Source of the DNA: Datnioides undecimradiatus
Taxonomy: Eukaryota; Chordata; Actinopteri; Lobotiformes; Datnioididae
Direction: 5' to 3'
DNA: 64,000 bases
NCBI GenBank assembly: GCA_008933995.1
Contig: WARS01000051.1
Coordinates: 3,410,001 to 3,474,000 of the forward strand
Part shown: piece after piece, positions 13,778-24,700 of the stretch
Numbering within the stretch: position 1 is the first letter of the stretch
Layout: every line of letters starts with the position of its first letter
Position numbers and translations under genes: made by a program
Notes under the pieces: generated by a model
Seen by the model: the letters and a program-made list of their open reading frames with translations, nothing else
Told to the model about the DNA's origin: nothing
Databases searched by the model: none

Positions 13778-16700
13778 AAGGTGAAGCAGGGAAGAAGAAT
13801 TGGATGACACACAGTGAGGGACAGAGGGAGGGACTGTATTACCATAGAAACTGGTCAGACTGTTCAGAGAAGCAGGAGAAAAAAGTGAAAGCTGAAGAGG
13901 TCCAACTGTCAAGGTCACCAGTCACCCAAACTGCTACTACTCTGATCACTGCACTGATCACAGCTGACATTTGCCGAGCTTTTTAAATAACTAGGAAAAA
14001 CTGTAATATCAAGCTTTTGACATGTGTCTGCATGGCAGTTAAAGCCTCTTGGATGTTATTTTTCTTGTGATTTTTCTGACGGACGACAGATAGTACAGAA
14101 GCCATATGGAGTAAAAGTCTTCACCGGCACAGGTGAGCTCTTTGTCTAACAACAGATTACAGTAATGCAGGTATTTATGACTTTGATTGTGTTCCGTCTA
14201 CAGAAACACTTAACTCCCAATACAGCTCTCAAGACTTCAGGATGGTTATTTTTGGTCTCCAGTGTTTGCTAAAGCTGTAAAACTGTTTAAACTTCAATTC
14301 GAGATTTTCTTTTGACACTAACATTAAGTACATTAAAAGCCTGTCTAACTGAAACATTTGTTAATGAGACTGAATATGAATTTAGAGGCAGCTTAGAGGT
14401 AGTTTGTGCATGTGTATCCTGGGTTTTCTTTGAAGCTATTAGCTGGTCCTGGAAAACCATCTCCTTTAATTTGACCTCCATCTAGTCCAGAAAATAATGT
14501 GCACTACTAGTGACAGGATATTTATCTAAACAGTAATTGTGACATGAATTTAGTCAAATCCAGGTGTCTGTACATCCTTAAAGGTCTGTTTCTATTCAGT
14601 TTTAAATACGAGGCCCTAAAGGGCATAAAAAGTCTTAATTTTAATTTTGACTTAATTTTAGCCCCAAGGTTCTAACTGATTTTTCTTTTGGCCACAACTA
14701 TTGCATTTCTTCAGTAGTAGAGGTATAAAAATATATTAGCATGCTCATGAAACATACTTGGGTTGTATGATCCATCGCTTGGTTACAGTTGGCTTTATAT
14801 TTTAGCATGTTTTCTTAAACACTGTTCCACAGTTAGATGTGGAAAGCTTTAACGTGCATGAATAAAACCAGACATATAATTTTCTGAACTTCAGAAAATA
14901 TCACTGTGAATGCAGATACAATGCACATTTATCTTCAAAATAAATTAGTTCAAAGTCAGAACAGTCTCTGTCTGTTTATGAAATTCAGACGTAGTCATGC
15001 TGTAAATGAAAAACCTGTGCTCTTACTACCAAGACTGAAGAAGAGCTTTTCATATTGTCTAAAAATTAAACCCAGTGGCAGCCTGGGATTGTAAAAAAGG
15101 TGCTCACATTTCTAAATTCACATATCAACTACACCATCGCTTGCTACTGCAGCTATGATGTAAAGGATATTTGGTCAGTTTTTTCAGTTATTAGATAGGG
15201 TATTAGAGTAACATGCATGCATTCACAATGTATCACAGTGAGCATCATCTTGCACATTAATTAATTAAAAAAACATAATGGCTAAGAGAAAACAGTGCAG
15301 GCTTTATAAATCAATCTCAAAATTGACTGTTTTTTCATAATAATAATAACAATAACAATTCAAGTAACTGTAAGAGTCTGCTAAAAAATGCCAAAATCTA
15401 AATGCCAGCATTTCTAACAACTCAGCTGAAACTTTAAAAGGGTCGTTGCACTGCCAGATGAAAATTAATGGCTTACTACATTAATAAGAGATTGTTTTAT
15501 TAATCATAAACAGATAAATCACATTCACTAAAATGTCACCCAAATTCACTCTAATGTCATAAATGTCCAGTCAAAAATGTCATTCTTATCTTTAGCACTC
15601 AGACAGAATCATTACACTTCATGAAACTGATGAGATTGCTAAACTGATGAGTATCACTGCTGTAGGATCATGTTTAGGTAGCATGTAGACCTTTTACATC
15701 CAATTTGTGTCGTACTGTTAACATGTCACGTTACTGGTTGACACATTACCCTAATTTACTTGAACTCTATAGTGAAGTGGCGGTATAACCTGCGGATGGC
15801 TCACTTAACACCTACATAAACACACACTGTTGCACCTGCCTGTGTGCTTATCCTAATATGCAGGAGTACAACTGATGGTGAGGCTTTTAACTAAGAACTG
15901 AAGTGTTGCCTGAGTGAACTGTTTTCAGATGAAAAGTTAAAAATTGCAATGATGCTATCTATATGACATAAAAACAGATTAAACCTTAGGATTGTGAAGA
16001 CAGTGTTGAGAAGTTGTATAACCAGTGAAGTAGACCAATGTCCAGAGGAGTGCATGAAGACACCTAGGGGAAGTGTGGTTACTTATTGCTGAGTTAATGG
16101 GGTGAGAAGAAGAACTGAATCAGCAGCATACCCTTGTACACAGGAAGGCAAACAAGCACTAAGAATCAGCAGCATACAACAGGAGGTCAAACAGATTGTG
16201 CAAGGCCCCAGTCAACAGTCAAACAGGAGGCAGGGGTGGGGTGATGGGAAGTACTATCTCTTTCCAATCCACCTCCTCAATATAAGCTAAGAAAACAAGT
16301 ATTTCTGTTCACTATCTTAGTTTAGTGGATTAGCATTCTGATGACATTAGAGGAAAAGTTAGGGAACCACCAATGTTGTTAAGATTTATTCATCCCATTC
16401 CCATGTTTCTAACTGTTTGTGATGGGGGAAAAAAGAGCTTCTGGAATCTCGTTTTAAGAATATTTTTGTGTTAAAATAGAAAAACCAGAGTAGTAAGTGA
16501 CAGAGTATGGTTGTTATGATGCCATTAAAGAAGTGCTGAGTGTATGTTAACAGTAAAAAAAAGTAGTAGACCAGAAAGGTTTCTTAATGAGGTGTATTTA
16601 GAAAACGGGGAAAAATATGGGATAAAATTTTGTCTGCTACACGCTTGTTTGATAAATGCCTGATTGTCTCTGCAGTTAAAGTCATAGGGCCTTATTTGAG

Positions 16701-17041
16701 AATTAACAATGCCATTGGTGCATCAGTATTTGACTGTACATGGTTCTAAATTGTGAACAATAGATAAATAGAGAGTGCCACAGTAAGTTCAAGAGAGATT
16801 ACAGTTAAGAGAGCAGTTTAGAAACAGTTAAGAAAACTGAAAGTATTAACTGCCATTCATACAACTGAGGAATATCGAGCACTGAGCAACAACACTTGAA
16901 TCCTTTACTGTGGATAAAATGATCAAAATCAATGGAATGCAGCCACTTGCATCTACTAATTGCATTGTTAAACTGAGACATAGATGAATCTTAAATTCAT
17001 CTTAAATTCTTATGATGGCTAATTTGTCTTTCTGTCTCTAG
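10775..17041. other. 3' flank of the SCHIP1-like gene and intergenic region
   Basis: The first canonical AATAAA after the SCHIP1-like stop is at 11,301-11,306 and a second is at 12,595-12,600, so the 3' UTR probably ends by one of these. The rest is AT-rich with no supported exon. The open frame at 13,654-13,986 is produced by a microsatellite and has no recognisable domain. Confidence 0.5.
13727..13777 (+). repeat. Compound (TC)n(AC)n microsatellite
   Basis: A TC run with one interruption (TCGC) passes directly into an AC run. It generates spurious open frames on both strands. Confidence 0.95.
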
Positions 17042-17200
17042 GTGAACAACCACTCCTGGAATTCATCTGAAAATCTGCTTTTGAGGATTATATTTAGCAT
17101 TAAATGGGACCAGGATGACAGAGAAGATCAGGATTCCAAACATGCAAGTCAGAGGCTTATTCAACTTCTCTCTCACATGAAAAAAACTTAATCTCTCGCA
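17042..17200 (+). other. 5' UTR part of the P2Y-like receptor exon
   Basis: A pyrimidine-rich acceptor (TTTCTGTCTCTAG) ends at 17,041, and the sequence from there to the receptor ATG has no long frame. In P2Y receptors a noncoding first exon followed by a single coding exon is common, so I infer an upstream untranslated exon that I cannot place. Confidence 0.35.
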
Positions 17201-18616
17201 ATGTCATCCAGAGGAGGACTTCCTCCCAACATCAGTGTCTCCGTACTCCAAGACTTCCTTGGTTACCTAAGACCTTCTCCCACTACCCTTCCATCTCCAT
17301 CTTGCAGCATAGATGAGTCCTACAAGTACATCTTCCTCCCCATTTGTTATTCTTTCACATTTATCTTCAGCATTTCCCTTAACTCTGTCATTCTTTACCG
17401 TTCTCTCCGTCGGACAAAGCGGTGGAATGCTTCACTCATATACATGGTTAACCTGGCCTCTACAGACTTCATGTATGGCCTGTCTCTGCCATTCCTTGTG
17501 GCCAGCTACATCATGAGAGACCGCTGGATCTTTGGGGACTTCATGTGCCGCTTAGTTCGTTTTCTCTTCTACTTCAACCTATACTGCTCTATCTTCTTCC
17601 TCACTTGCATCTCTGTCCACAGATACCTCGGTATCTGCCACCCAATGAAAGTCATTACATTGGAGACCAAAAAGGCTGTTAAGTGTACTTGTGTCTTGGT
17701 TTGGATTGTAGTGTTTGCTTTGACCTGCCCTATATTCCGCTTTGCGCAGACTGGTCACGTGGCAAGATTGGCAGGGCTTGGTGGTAATGGAAGCAGTAAT
17801 ATAAGCAATATAAATGGTAATGCCAGCAATGGTAACTTGGGTGGGGTCATTGAGGAGTACCAGAATTGTTGGGACGATGCCATAGATAAGGAGTTTCCTG
17901 ATTACATACCCTATGGCATCATACTCCATTTGCTGGGCTTTTTTGTACCTTTTTCCATCATTGCTTGGTGTTACTCTCATGTTGTTCTGACCATATTTCG
18001 GACTCTGCATTCTCAACCCTCATCCAACAGAGCCCAGAGAAGGAAAGGTCATAAAGGAATAGAGAGACAAGAGAGAAATAGCCCTGCAATCATTGGAAGA
18101 GGAAGAAGAGGAAGCAATGGAATATTGCGAGCCCTGGAAAGAGATGAAGGAATTTCCATTTTCCTGGGTGCTCACTCTCCTTATGCCAATCGCAGACGGA
18201 AATCTATCAAGACCATCATTACCATCACCCTTCTCTTTGCTCTGTGTTTCTTCCCCTTTCATGTTACTAGAACCATCTTCCTCCTGTTGAAAGTGGCCAA
18301 GGGAGTCCCATGTCACACTATGACAACAGTGTCCATGTGCTATAAGATTACAAGGCCTTTAGCATCATTCAATGCATGGCTCAATGCCCTCCTTTATTTC
18401 CTTATTAAGGACAAAGGGGGAGCTCACTGCTGCCAGGCAGGAAACACCACCACCCAACAACATGGTGGGCTTCTATTACCTCTGAGGATGATGGGAAAAG
18501 AGGAGGATGTAGAGGAGAGAGAGATAGAGGAGAGAGTTGAGAAAAAGGACAATGAAGCGTTTCAAAACAGTACATCATACATGAACAGAGCAAAAGTCAA
18601 ATATATAGTTGAATGA
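17201..18616 (+). CDS. P2Y-family purinoceptor-like GPCR (single coding exon)
   Basis: Uninterrupted 471-aa frame with seven hydrophobic segments: TM1 ~43-66, TM2 ~78-101, TM3 ~113-138, TM4 ~160-180, TM5 ~237-263, TM6 ~336-363, TM7 ~380-402. P2Y-class hallmarks: the TM3 stretch FLFYFNLYCSIFFLTCISVH followed by RYLGICHP (HRY at 140-142), the TM6 motif FPFHVTRT (353-358) typical of nucleotide receptors, and KITRPLASFNAWLNALLYFL in TM7. Cys116 and Cys223 would form the TM3-ECL2 disulphide. Sequons occur at N10 and at N196, N200 and N207 in an unusually long Asn/Gly-rich ECL2. ICL3 carries a basic insert (~275-330) and the tail is Glu-rich. Closest by eye to P2RY1/2/4/6-type receptors; the subtype is not assigned. 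Expected role: plasma-membrane receptor for extracellular nucleotides. Oddity: TM7 has NALLYF where most P2Y receptors have DPxxYF. Confidence 0.9.
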   Translation: MSSRGGLPPNISVSVLQDFLGYLRPSPTTLPSPSCSIDESYKYIFLPICYSFTFIFSISLNSVILYRSLRRTKRWNASLIYMVNLASTDFMYGLSLPFLVASYIMRDRWIFGDFMCRLVRFLFYFNLYCSIFFLTCISVHRYLGICHPMKVITLETKKAVKCTCVLVWIVVFALTCPIFRFAQTGHVARLAGLGGNGSSNISNINGNASNGNLGGVIEEYQNCWDDAIDKEFPDYIPYGIILHLLGFFVPFSIIAWCYSHVVLTIFRTLHSQPSSNRAQRRKGHKGIERQERNSPAIIGRGRRGSNGILRALERDEGISIFLGAHSPYANRRRKSIKTIITITLLFALCFFPFHVTRTIFLLLKVAKGVPCHTMTTVSMCYKITRPLASFNAWLNALLYFLIKDKGGAHCCQAGNTTTQQHGGLLLPLRMMGKEEDVEEREIEERVEKKDNEAFQNSTSYMNRAKVKYIVE

Positions 18617-20590
18617 GTGTTTTCAGGAAGAATGAAAGAATGAATTTTAGATGCACTGGGGGATTTTAGTCTAAAATGAAATAATATATAATATACAATA
18701 TGAAGACTTGTATGTAAGGATTAAAAAGAACCCACGCAAGAATCATAATATGCCTTTTATTTCAAATTGTATGTACTGTATCGCTGCTCTATCATACTTC
18801 ATACTTTGACAGTTAACTAGTGGTTAAATGCAACATGAATGCAGATGTGCCACTCTGTTGTGGTGATAATCTATTATTCATAGTTCCATGGGGTGTGCAT
18901 TATAATGTGTTATATATTAAAAGCCCTACACAAAGATCACTGGTTTCCTTTTAATGATGGAGCTTGACTACATCCAACCACATCTAAATGCATGTCTACC
19001 TGTTCCAAACTGTTCCAAACAACTGCACTAAACCATCTTGTGGTTATAGACTGGGTCAACACACAATTTCTGCATAAAGGCATTAACAGTGTTACATTTC
19101 ATTGTAAAAGAGAAATGATAGAATCTCTGGAAGGATAATAAAGAGAGCTTGAGAGAGATGTTCAAATCATGGATACTCGAACTTTTAACTGTTAATACAA
19201 AAAATCTAAAATGTTTGTTATTGATCCAGCCCAGTACAGAGTTTAGGTCACTTTTGACCTGAATGATCGGACAATTGAATCACATATGCTTTAATGGAAG
19301 TGCATGGCCAATCATGAGTGCACTGTTATACCTCACTACTATACTTTTGATGTTATGTGGCTTTCAGATTACATGTTATCGCCATAACAACAGCCTGACC
19401 AAAGAGACATAGGGCATCAAGAATGAATTATACGTGATCAACTGATTGTTTCAAACACTGACCCATAAGAGCACAGAGTTGATGCTACCAACTGACTGAA
19501 ACAGAGTAAATGGCCTGTACTTATATAGTGCTTTTCTAGTCGTCTGACCACTCAAAGAGCTTTACACTACAAGTCAGCATTCACCCATTCACACCAAATG
19601 AAACTAAGGAAACAAAGAAATCTAACCATTCATACACCGATGGCGCAGCATCAGGGGCAATTAAGGGTTACGTGTCTTGCTAAAGGACACTTTGGCATGC
19701 AACCCAGAGGAGCCGGGGATCGAACCAATCCTCTGGTAGGTGAACGACCTGCTCTACCACTGAACCACAGCCACCCACAGAGGAGAGGTCACAATCATTT
19801 CCCCTACTTTTTATATATATAATACACATTTGGCACAGCATAGCAGCATCAGTATATTACTGTCTTCTTCAACTACATCTCATCTTCACCTAGATCAACT
19901 GCTGGCAGACAATACTTAGCTTAATCCTACCCAGTAAGTCAACTAAATAGCCCTTGTACAGATTACGTTTGTTGGTCACCACCTACCAGTTCTTGAGTAC
20001 TGCAAAGCAGACTGAGATAGTAGTAAATGCTAAGTATACAAACTACACGATTTGGATTTCTGAGGAAACACCAGAGTATCCAGATGAAACCTATGTTACA
20101 TAGGAGGTGATAATCTTTGGATGCTTGTCAGTTTCTTTCCATTTATTCTTTCTCTCTTTCTGTATTTTTTTGTTCCATAAAGTTACTGTTATAGTTTTAG
20201 TGCTATAACTGTACCATGCATTGTATTGCACTGCAAATCAGCTGTTAATTATCCCAATAATAGTCAAACCAATAAAATAAATGTAGTAAACGAGTTAAGA
20301 AAAGAAAATAACAGTACGGTTATTTTGTGTAATTAAAACAGTTGAAATTAAATTAATATATGTCATGCCTGCTTTCCTCTGCTCTATGTATCATTAAAGT
20401 ACATCATTGTATGTAATGGTACATCATTTTGCTTTTTAAATAATGCAGGAAGAAAGGTTGCTGGTTGGTTCTGATTATTATCCTATTATATCGGCTACAG
20501 CCCTGCATATAGTTGTTAAGGAGATGTTCATTCTATTTTGATACACTAAATATTTCATTATGATTTTATATATATGCAAAAACTTTATTT
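18617..20590. other. P2Y-like 3' flank and intergenic region
   Basis: A canonical AATAAA is present at 19,137-19,142, about 520 bases after the receptor stop, and is a plausible polyadenylation signal. A dispersed repeat occupies 19,507-19,778. I see no further exon. Confidence 0.45.
19507..19778 (+). repeat. Dispersed fish repeat, fuller copy
   Basis: Begins AAATGGCCTGTACTTATATA, continues through CTCAAAGAGCTTTACACTAC and CATTCACCCATTCACACC, and ends with GGATCGAACC ... CTCTACCACTGAACCACAGC. This order of phrases is one I recognise from interspersed repeats of many teleost genomes. No clear target-site duplication or terminal inverted repeat was found by eye, so the class is left open. Confidence 0.6.
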
Positions 20591-20599
20591 TTAAGTTGC

Positions 20600-21095
20600 C
20601 AAATACAGATAGGCACAAGGGCATGCGCTCACGCACGTACACGCGCGGTCCCTGCAGAGGGAGACACTCCTCTCAGACCGGTTAGAAATTCAAAGCACAA
20701 CCGCCTTGCACAATTTCCCGTCCTGCACCGCGGCCTAGAGAAGCGTCTGACGGTTATTTTAATTTCACATAAAAAATAAATAAAAATCACAGAAGCGAAA
20801 TTATTAAAAACTAACAACAGATATAGATTGTGCTGCTAGACAGGCACATTTTGATACCGATAAAATATTGTTGCACGCGCGTTTAATTTTCTATTTATTT
20901 TTTGTGTGTGTGACGGCTGTGTGGGGAGCTGAGGAGGAGAGTGATTGGCGCCACTTTCAAATCCTCCACTGACACAGAATGAGAGTCCGGCTCCAAATAC
21001 ATTTACAAACCACTTTATTTCTCATTTACACAATTACTCTAAAACGAGGAATAGCTTAACAAACTTTCTCTTTTGGACATTTTTTTCTTCGGAAG
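20600..21095 (+). promoter_or_regulatory. CpG-rich putative promoter with E2F/CCAAT-like sites and first exon
   Basis: CpGs are dense in an otherwise AT-rich region (CTCACGCACGTACACGCGCG, ACCGCGGCC, GCACGCGCG). At 20,943-20,961 the sequence GATTGGCGCCACTTTCAAAT combines an inverted CCAAT box, an E2F-like TTGGCGCC and a TTCAAA (inverted CHR-like) four bases after GGCGC. A strong donor, GGAAG followed by GTAAGC, begins at 21,096. I infer a promoter and noncoding first exon on the + strand. It could drive the miR-15/16-family hairpins about 8 kb downstream, but no sequence proves that connection. Confidence 0.4.
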
Positions 21096-21423
21096 GTAAG
21101 CAGTTCCGCAATTAAATACTTTAAATATTTTTGATTATAAAACGATACTTTAACATTTTTTATTTATGTGTGTAATGACTGTGTATATGTGAGTGGTTAG
21201 GTACTTTTGCGTTGTTATAGTTGTAGGGAAACACAGTGAATCGCACCACAGTGAATTCGGTGTCAGTGTAGTAAAGCTGCTGTGTAACCTGCTGTTGGGC
21301 TGCAATGAACCGCTGTTTGAAACAAAGCTTTAAGCGGCTCCTTCAGGCGACAGCTGCTGCTTCATCCTCTCTACACCGAGGCACCTTAGTTAAATAAAAT
21401 CGAAGTTGTTTCACCATACAGGC

Positions 21424-21606
21424 ATGTCGACATTCGATGATTTGTTTTATATTTCTGTACGAAACAGTTTAAGAGATAACAAAGTTGAGGAAGCGGACAC
21501 TCCCCCAGTCACAGCCCCCTCCCCAAGACCCCAGCCCACCCCGGTCATCCGCTCCGTCTCCTCCGTCAGTCTAATACCCTTAGAGATGAAACCTTTATCG
21601 TATTAA
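21424..21606 (+). CDS. Unrecognised short open frame (possible coding exon)
   Basis: A 60-codon frame from ATG at 21,424 to TAA, shortly after a CATACAG acceptor-like site ending at 21,421. An in-frame ATG at 21,406 extends it by six residues. Composition looks protein-like: MSTFDDLFYISVRNSLRDNK is followed by a Pro/Thr/Ser-rich segment and RSVSSVSLIP. It sits about 330 bases after the candidate first exon of the CpG-rich promoter, on the same strand. I do not recognise a family. It may be a small protein, an exon of a larger gene, or chance. Confidence 0.25.
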   Translation: MSTFDDLFYISVRNSLRDNKVEEADTPPVTAPSPRPQPTPVIRSVSSVSLIPLEMKPLSY

Positions 21607-24147
21607 AATCAAACAGCCACATCTCTGGGAAGTTAAATTTCAAAGCAAAGCAAACTCTATCCATTATAGATAAGGCATGAAAAAAGAGCTCAGACGAAAG
21701 GTTTGCTTGGAGAGCTCACTCAGCAGTTGGACAAAGGCTCGGCTGGTCTGTCATTCTGTCATTTACACTGTTCCTCCACACACAAAATGTTACAGGGTCA
21801 AGTTTTAACTCTCTGATACCAATCCACTAATCGTCTTTCTTAAATAGTTGTACGTTATCAATCATCACATCATAAATGTATCTTCAGGTACAGTTGATTT
21901 TTGTTAAATGAGATTCAGGTATTATACTAATAATAGGTTCTCACATAAAAGTTAGGTGCCAAGTATAAAGCAAACAGGCAAAATGTGTTTCGTAAAATGT
22001 TTATCTTCTTTATTAGATATTGCATTGATTACTAGTATCTGATAGATATTATCAATAAAAAGTTTAAAAAAGAGTTATGTGGTCAAACTATCCGAAATCC
22101 ACAAACTGAAAAAACAGACACTTGTCACATTAGAAAAGCTGTACTTTTGTAGAATAATTATTATCAGTTTTCCAGGAGGATAGGAGGCCATAAAAGTAAT
22201 TAACAATGGTTGAGAGATTGTTTTAGATTCAAAAGAACAGTCAAAATATGTGACTAGTGTTGAAAGTAGAATTGAGCACAACTATGAAAAACCCACATAT
22301 TTGCAAAATGAGGTTTCATAGCCATTATTGCACAAACGTACAGTGCCTTCCTTCCTTTATTTTAGCAATGACACCTTGAGCACTTTTGAGCTGAAACGTG
22401 GTTACGTTTTTATTTTTTATTTTTTTGTAACCATTTTTGGATATCTTATCATGTCTCTAATATCACAATATAGTGAAAAAATTGCAGTCACTTCCCAGGT
22501 CCAGATGTGATGCACCCAGATTGCTTGTTTTATTTGTCAAACCGTCCAAACCCCACCTTTTTTATCACTGCAGCAAATACTCACATTCCAACCTGATGTA
22601 TGACATTTTCTGCTCGATAAAATACTCAAACAATGAATTAATTTAAAAATCAAAAGTAGAGGTGTGTGTTGATAGAAATTCTTTAATATGAGTGCCAATG
22701 CCTTATATTTGGTAGACACATGCAAAATTTAACTTTTCATTGACCTAATTTGTTCAGTAAACACCAGTTTTCTCATAAAACACAATTTCTTTTCTACTTT
22801 ACAAATTGAGCCCAATTTCTCAACTGCATCAGTCCTACCCTAACATTAAAATACACACAACACCACAAAAATAGTTTGACTCATAAAATATTTTATGAAA
22901 CCTTAAACAAGTCCGAAAGTATGACCAGGGTATTCAGTTAAAACCTCTACACTGTCAGTTTGTGATCAGAACAAATTTATGGGGAAAATTCTGCCAATAA
23001 TCAAACGTTTTTGTGGTTCCACCTAAACATTTAAAGAAACCATATGTAGTAGAAGCAAGGTTTAATCACATCCCTAACATTATAGTCATTCTGTGATGAC
23101 TGGATAGTGTTTGTCTGGAGTCAGGTGGTCATTGTTACACACTGTGTACTCACTGTCATTTTCCTGTAAATGAAATTGGAGTAAAATCGGAATGTTCTGT
23201 ACTTTGAGACCTCCCTTGAAGCTTTACTGTGGTAACTAGTAAGTCAGTTGCAAACAGGAAGAGTCAGTCATTTTGTGACTGGTTAAAGATGTTCAAATTC
23301 AAGTCAGAATTCTACCAATACATTCCGAGCACTGCTGTGGTCTTTTCTTTTTAAGTGCACTATATTTTCTTCCTTTCTGTGTGTGTGTGTGTGTGTATGT
23401 GTGCTTGTGTGTGTGCACTGGTAACAAAGAGGGGGTGGGCAGGGCCTTGGCATCCTCTTGGTAAAATAGTGTAGTATCAGAGCAGCACTTTCAGCACACT
23501 GAGGGCTGGCCTCCCTCCCCGCCAATTCCCATCGCATGACCAAACTACATGAGAAAATAGAAGAGAGTTAGGCAAACACTGAGCCCAGCCATCTGTGCGA
23601 TTAACAGCATTTTTCTGAATAACTGCTAGTCTACCTGTGTTTCTGTCTAGCCCTTTCCCTCTATGCCGAGGTGTATGAAAGTCAGCCTGTCGCACTCACT
23701 TCCTCCAAGTTTTTGCTGTTTATAGTTTTTAATTTTGCAACTTTACACTTGACAGTAGACTTCTTAAACTGTGTGGATGAAAGTTTACAGAACTTCCTCT
23801 TAGAACCACACTTTATTTCACATTTTGTCTCCCTCCCCTCCAGTCTCCTCAGTTTTTTTCTTTCAGTCTGACAGCCATGCAGCTTGGCAGGCTTACAGCT
23901 CAGCGCTCAGCGCAGTGCAGCAGCCCGCTCACCTCCCACAGATAAATTTTTTATTCACTTACGGTATCTCTGCCAAAAATCTTCCTTTCACACCTGTCTC
24001 ATACACACCCACACTGGCCACCTGATTTTTTTCAGTTTTTTTCAGTCGCCCCAAAATGTTTATTTGTATTGTAGAAAGTGATGGCCTGGGAAAAAAGGCT
24101 GCAGCCCTGTAGGTTTTTATGCCTACTGAGCCTCCTCACTGTTTCAG
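21607..24147. other. AT-rich stretch without a recognisable gene
   Basis: Short frames only. A GT microsatellite is at 23,378-23,416. No splice-linked coding sequence could be built. Confidence 0.45.
23378..23416 (+). repeat. (GT)n microsatellite, imperfect
   Basis: GT run interrupted by TATGT and GTGCTTG. Confidence 0.9.
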
Positions 24148-24224
24148 TATCGTAGCTGGGGCTCCAGCGAGGCAGCAGGCAGCACTGAGGAGGACCAGGA
24201 CACACACATTCACATAGCTAGGAG
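24148..24224 (+). other. Possible exon (acceptor, open frame, donor)
   Basis: Flanked by CACTGTTTCAG and GTGAAGATG. One frame is open throughout, reading YRSWGSSEAAGSTEEDQD and then THIHIAR. It might join to the short frame at 21.4 kb or belong to a + strand transcript spanning the miRNA hairpins. I recognise no family and the donor is not strong. Confidence 0.2.
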
Positions 24225-24260
24225 GTGAAGATGTGTAGGGCTAAGAAGGAAGTGTGGTGT

Positions 24261-24290
24261 ATGTGTGTGTGTGTGCGTGTGTGTGTGTTT
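24261..24290 (+). repeat. (GT)n microsatellite
   Basis: GT run with one GC interruption, followed by a G-rich stretch and a C-rich stretch. Confidence 0.9.
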
Positions 24291-24646
24291 GTGGGTGGGG
24301 GGGACCAGAACAGCCCCTCCACCCCCCACAACGGCACTCCTCCCCCTCCCCCTACTCCCCTTCTTACTAGGAACAGAGGCAGGAGCAACTACAAACCCCT
24401 AACAGGCCTTTTTTTTTACTCTCTCCCTGTCACTGTAGTAGTCTGAGTATATTCCCACTGATATGTGTTTGTATGGAGCATGTGTCTGTTGTCGTCTATG
24501 TTGTAGAGATGTTTTTAGGCCTGTGGTTAATCCTGTTTTCATTTCTATCAATGTCTTTGTGATCCTGTAGTTTAAATGCAGTACATGTGTTTCTGTCTGT
24601 TATTTCTTTTTATTTTTTACAGTTCGTTTTTAATTATTTTTTTCAG

Positions 24647-24700
24647 GGCTAGTTACAACTGTGGACTAGTTTGTGTTCGGTTCGTGACACTATCCTTATG
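24647..24700 (+). ncRNA. Candidate noncoding exon of a + strand transcript
   Basis: A long T-rich tract ending in TTTTTTTCAG precedes 24,647, and CCTTATG is followed by GTAAGAGC at 24,701: an unusually good acceptor-donor pair 54 bases apart. A second strong donor (CAGACG, then GTAAGTGAA) lies at 24,843. No long frame runs through, so I infer possible untranslated exons of the miRNA host transcript. Confidence 0.25.

Noticed and set aside
13654..13986. 110-codon plus-strand frame
   Set aside because: Created by the TC/AC microsatellite; no conserved motif.
17579..18316. Minus-strand frames of 145 and 98 codons opposite the P2Y-like receptor
   Set aside because: They mirror the receptor's conserved coding sequence and show no motif of their own.
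19720..19780. tRNA-like phrase (GGGGATCGAACC...CTCTACCACTGAACCAC)
   Set aside because: Resembles a tRNA B-box/A-box in reverse but is part of the dispersed fish repeat; no cloverleaf could be built.
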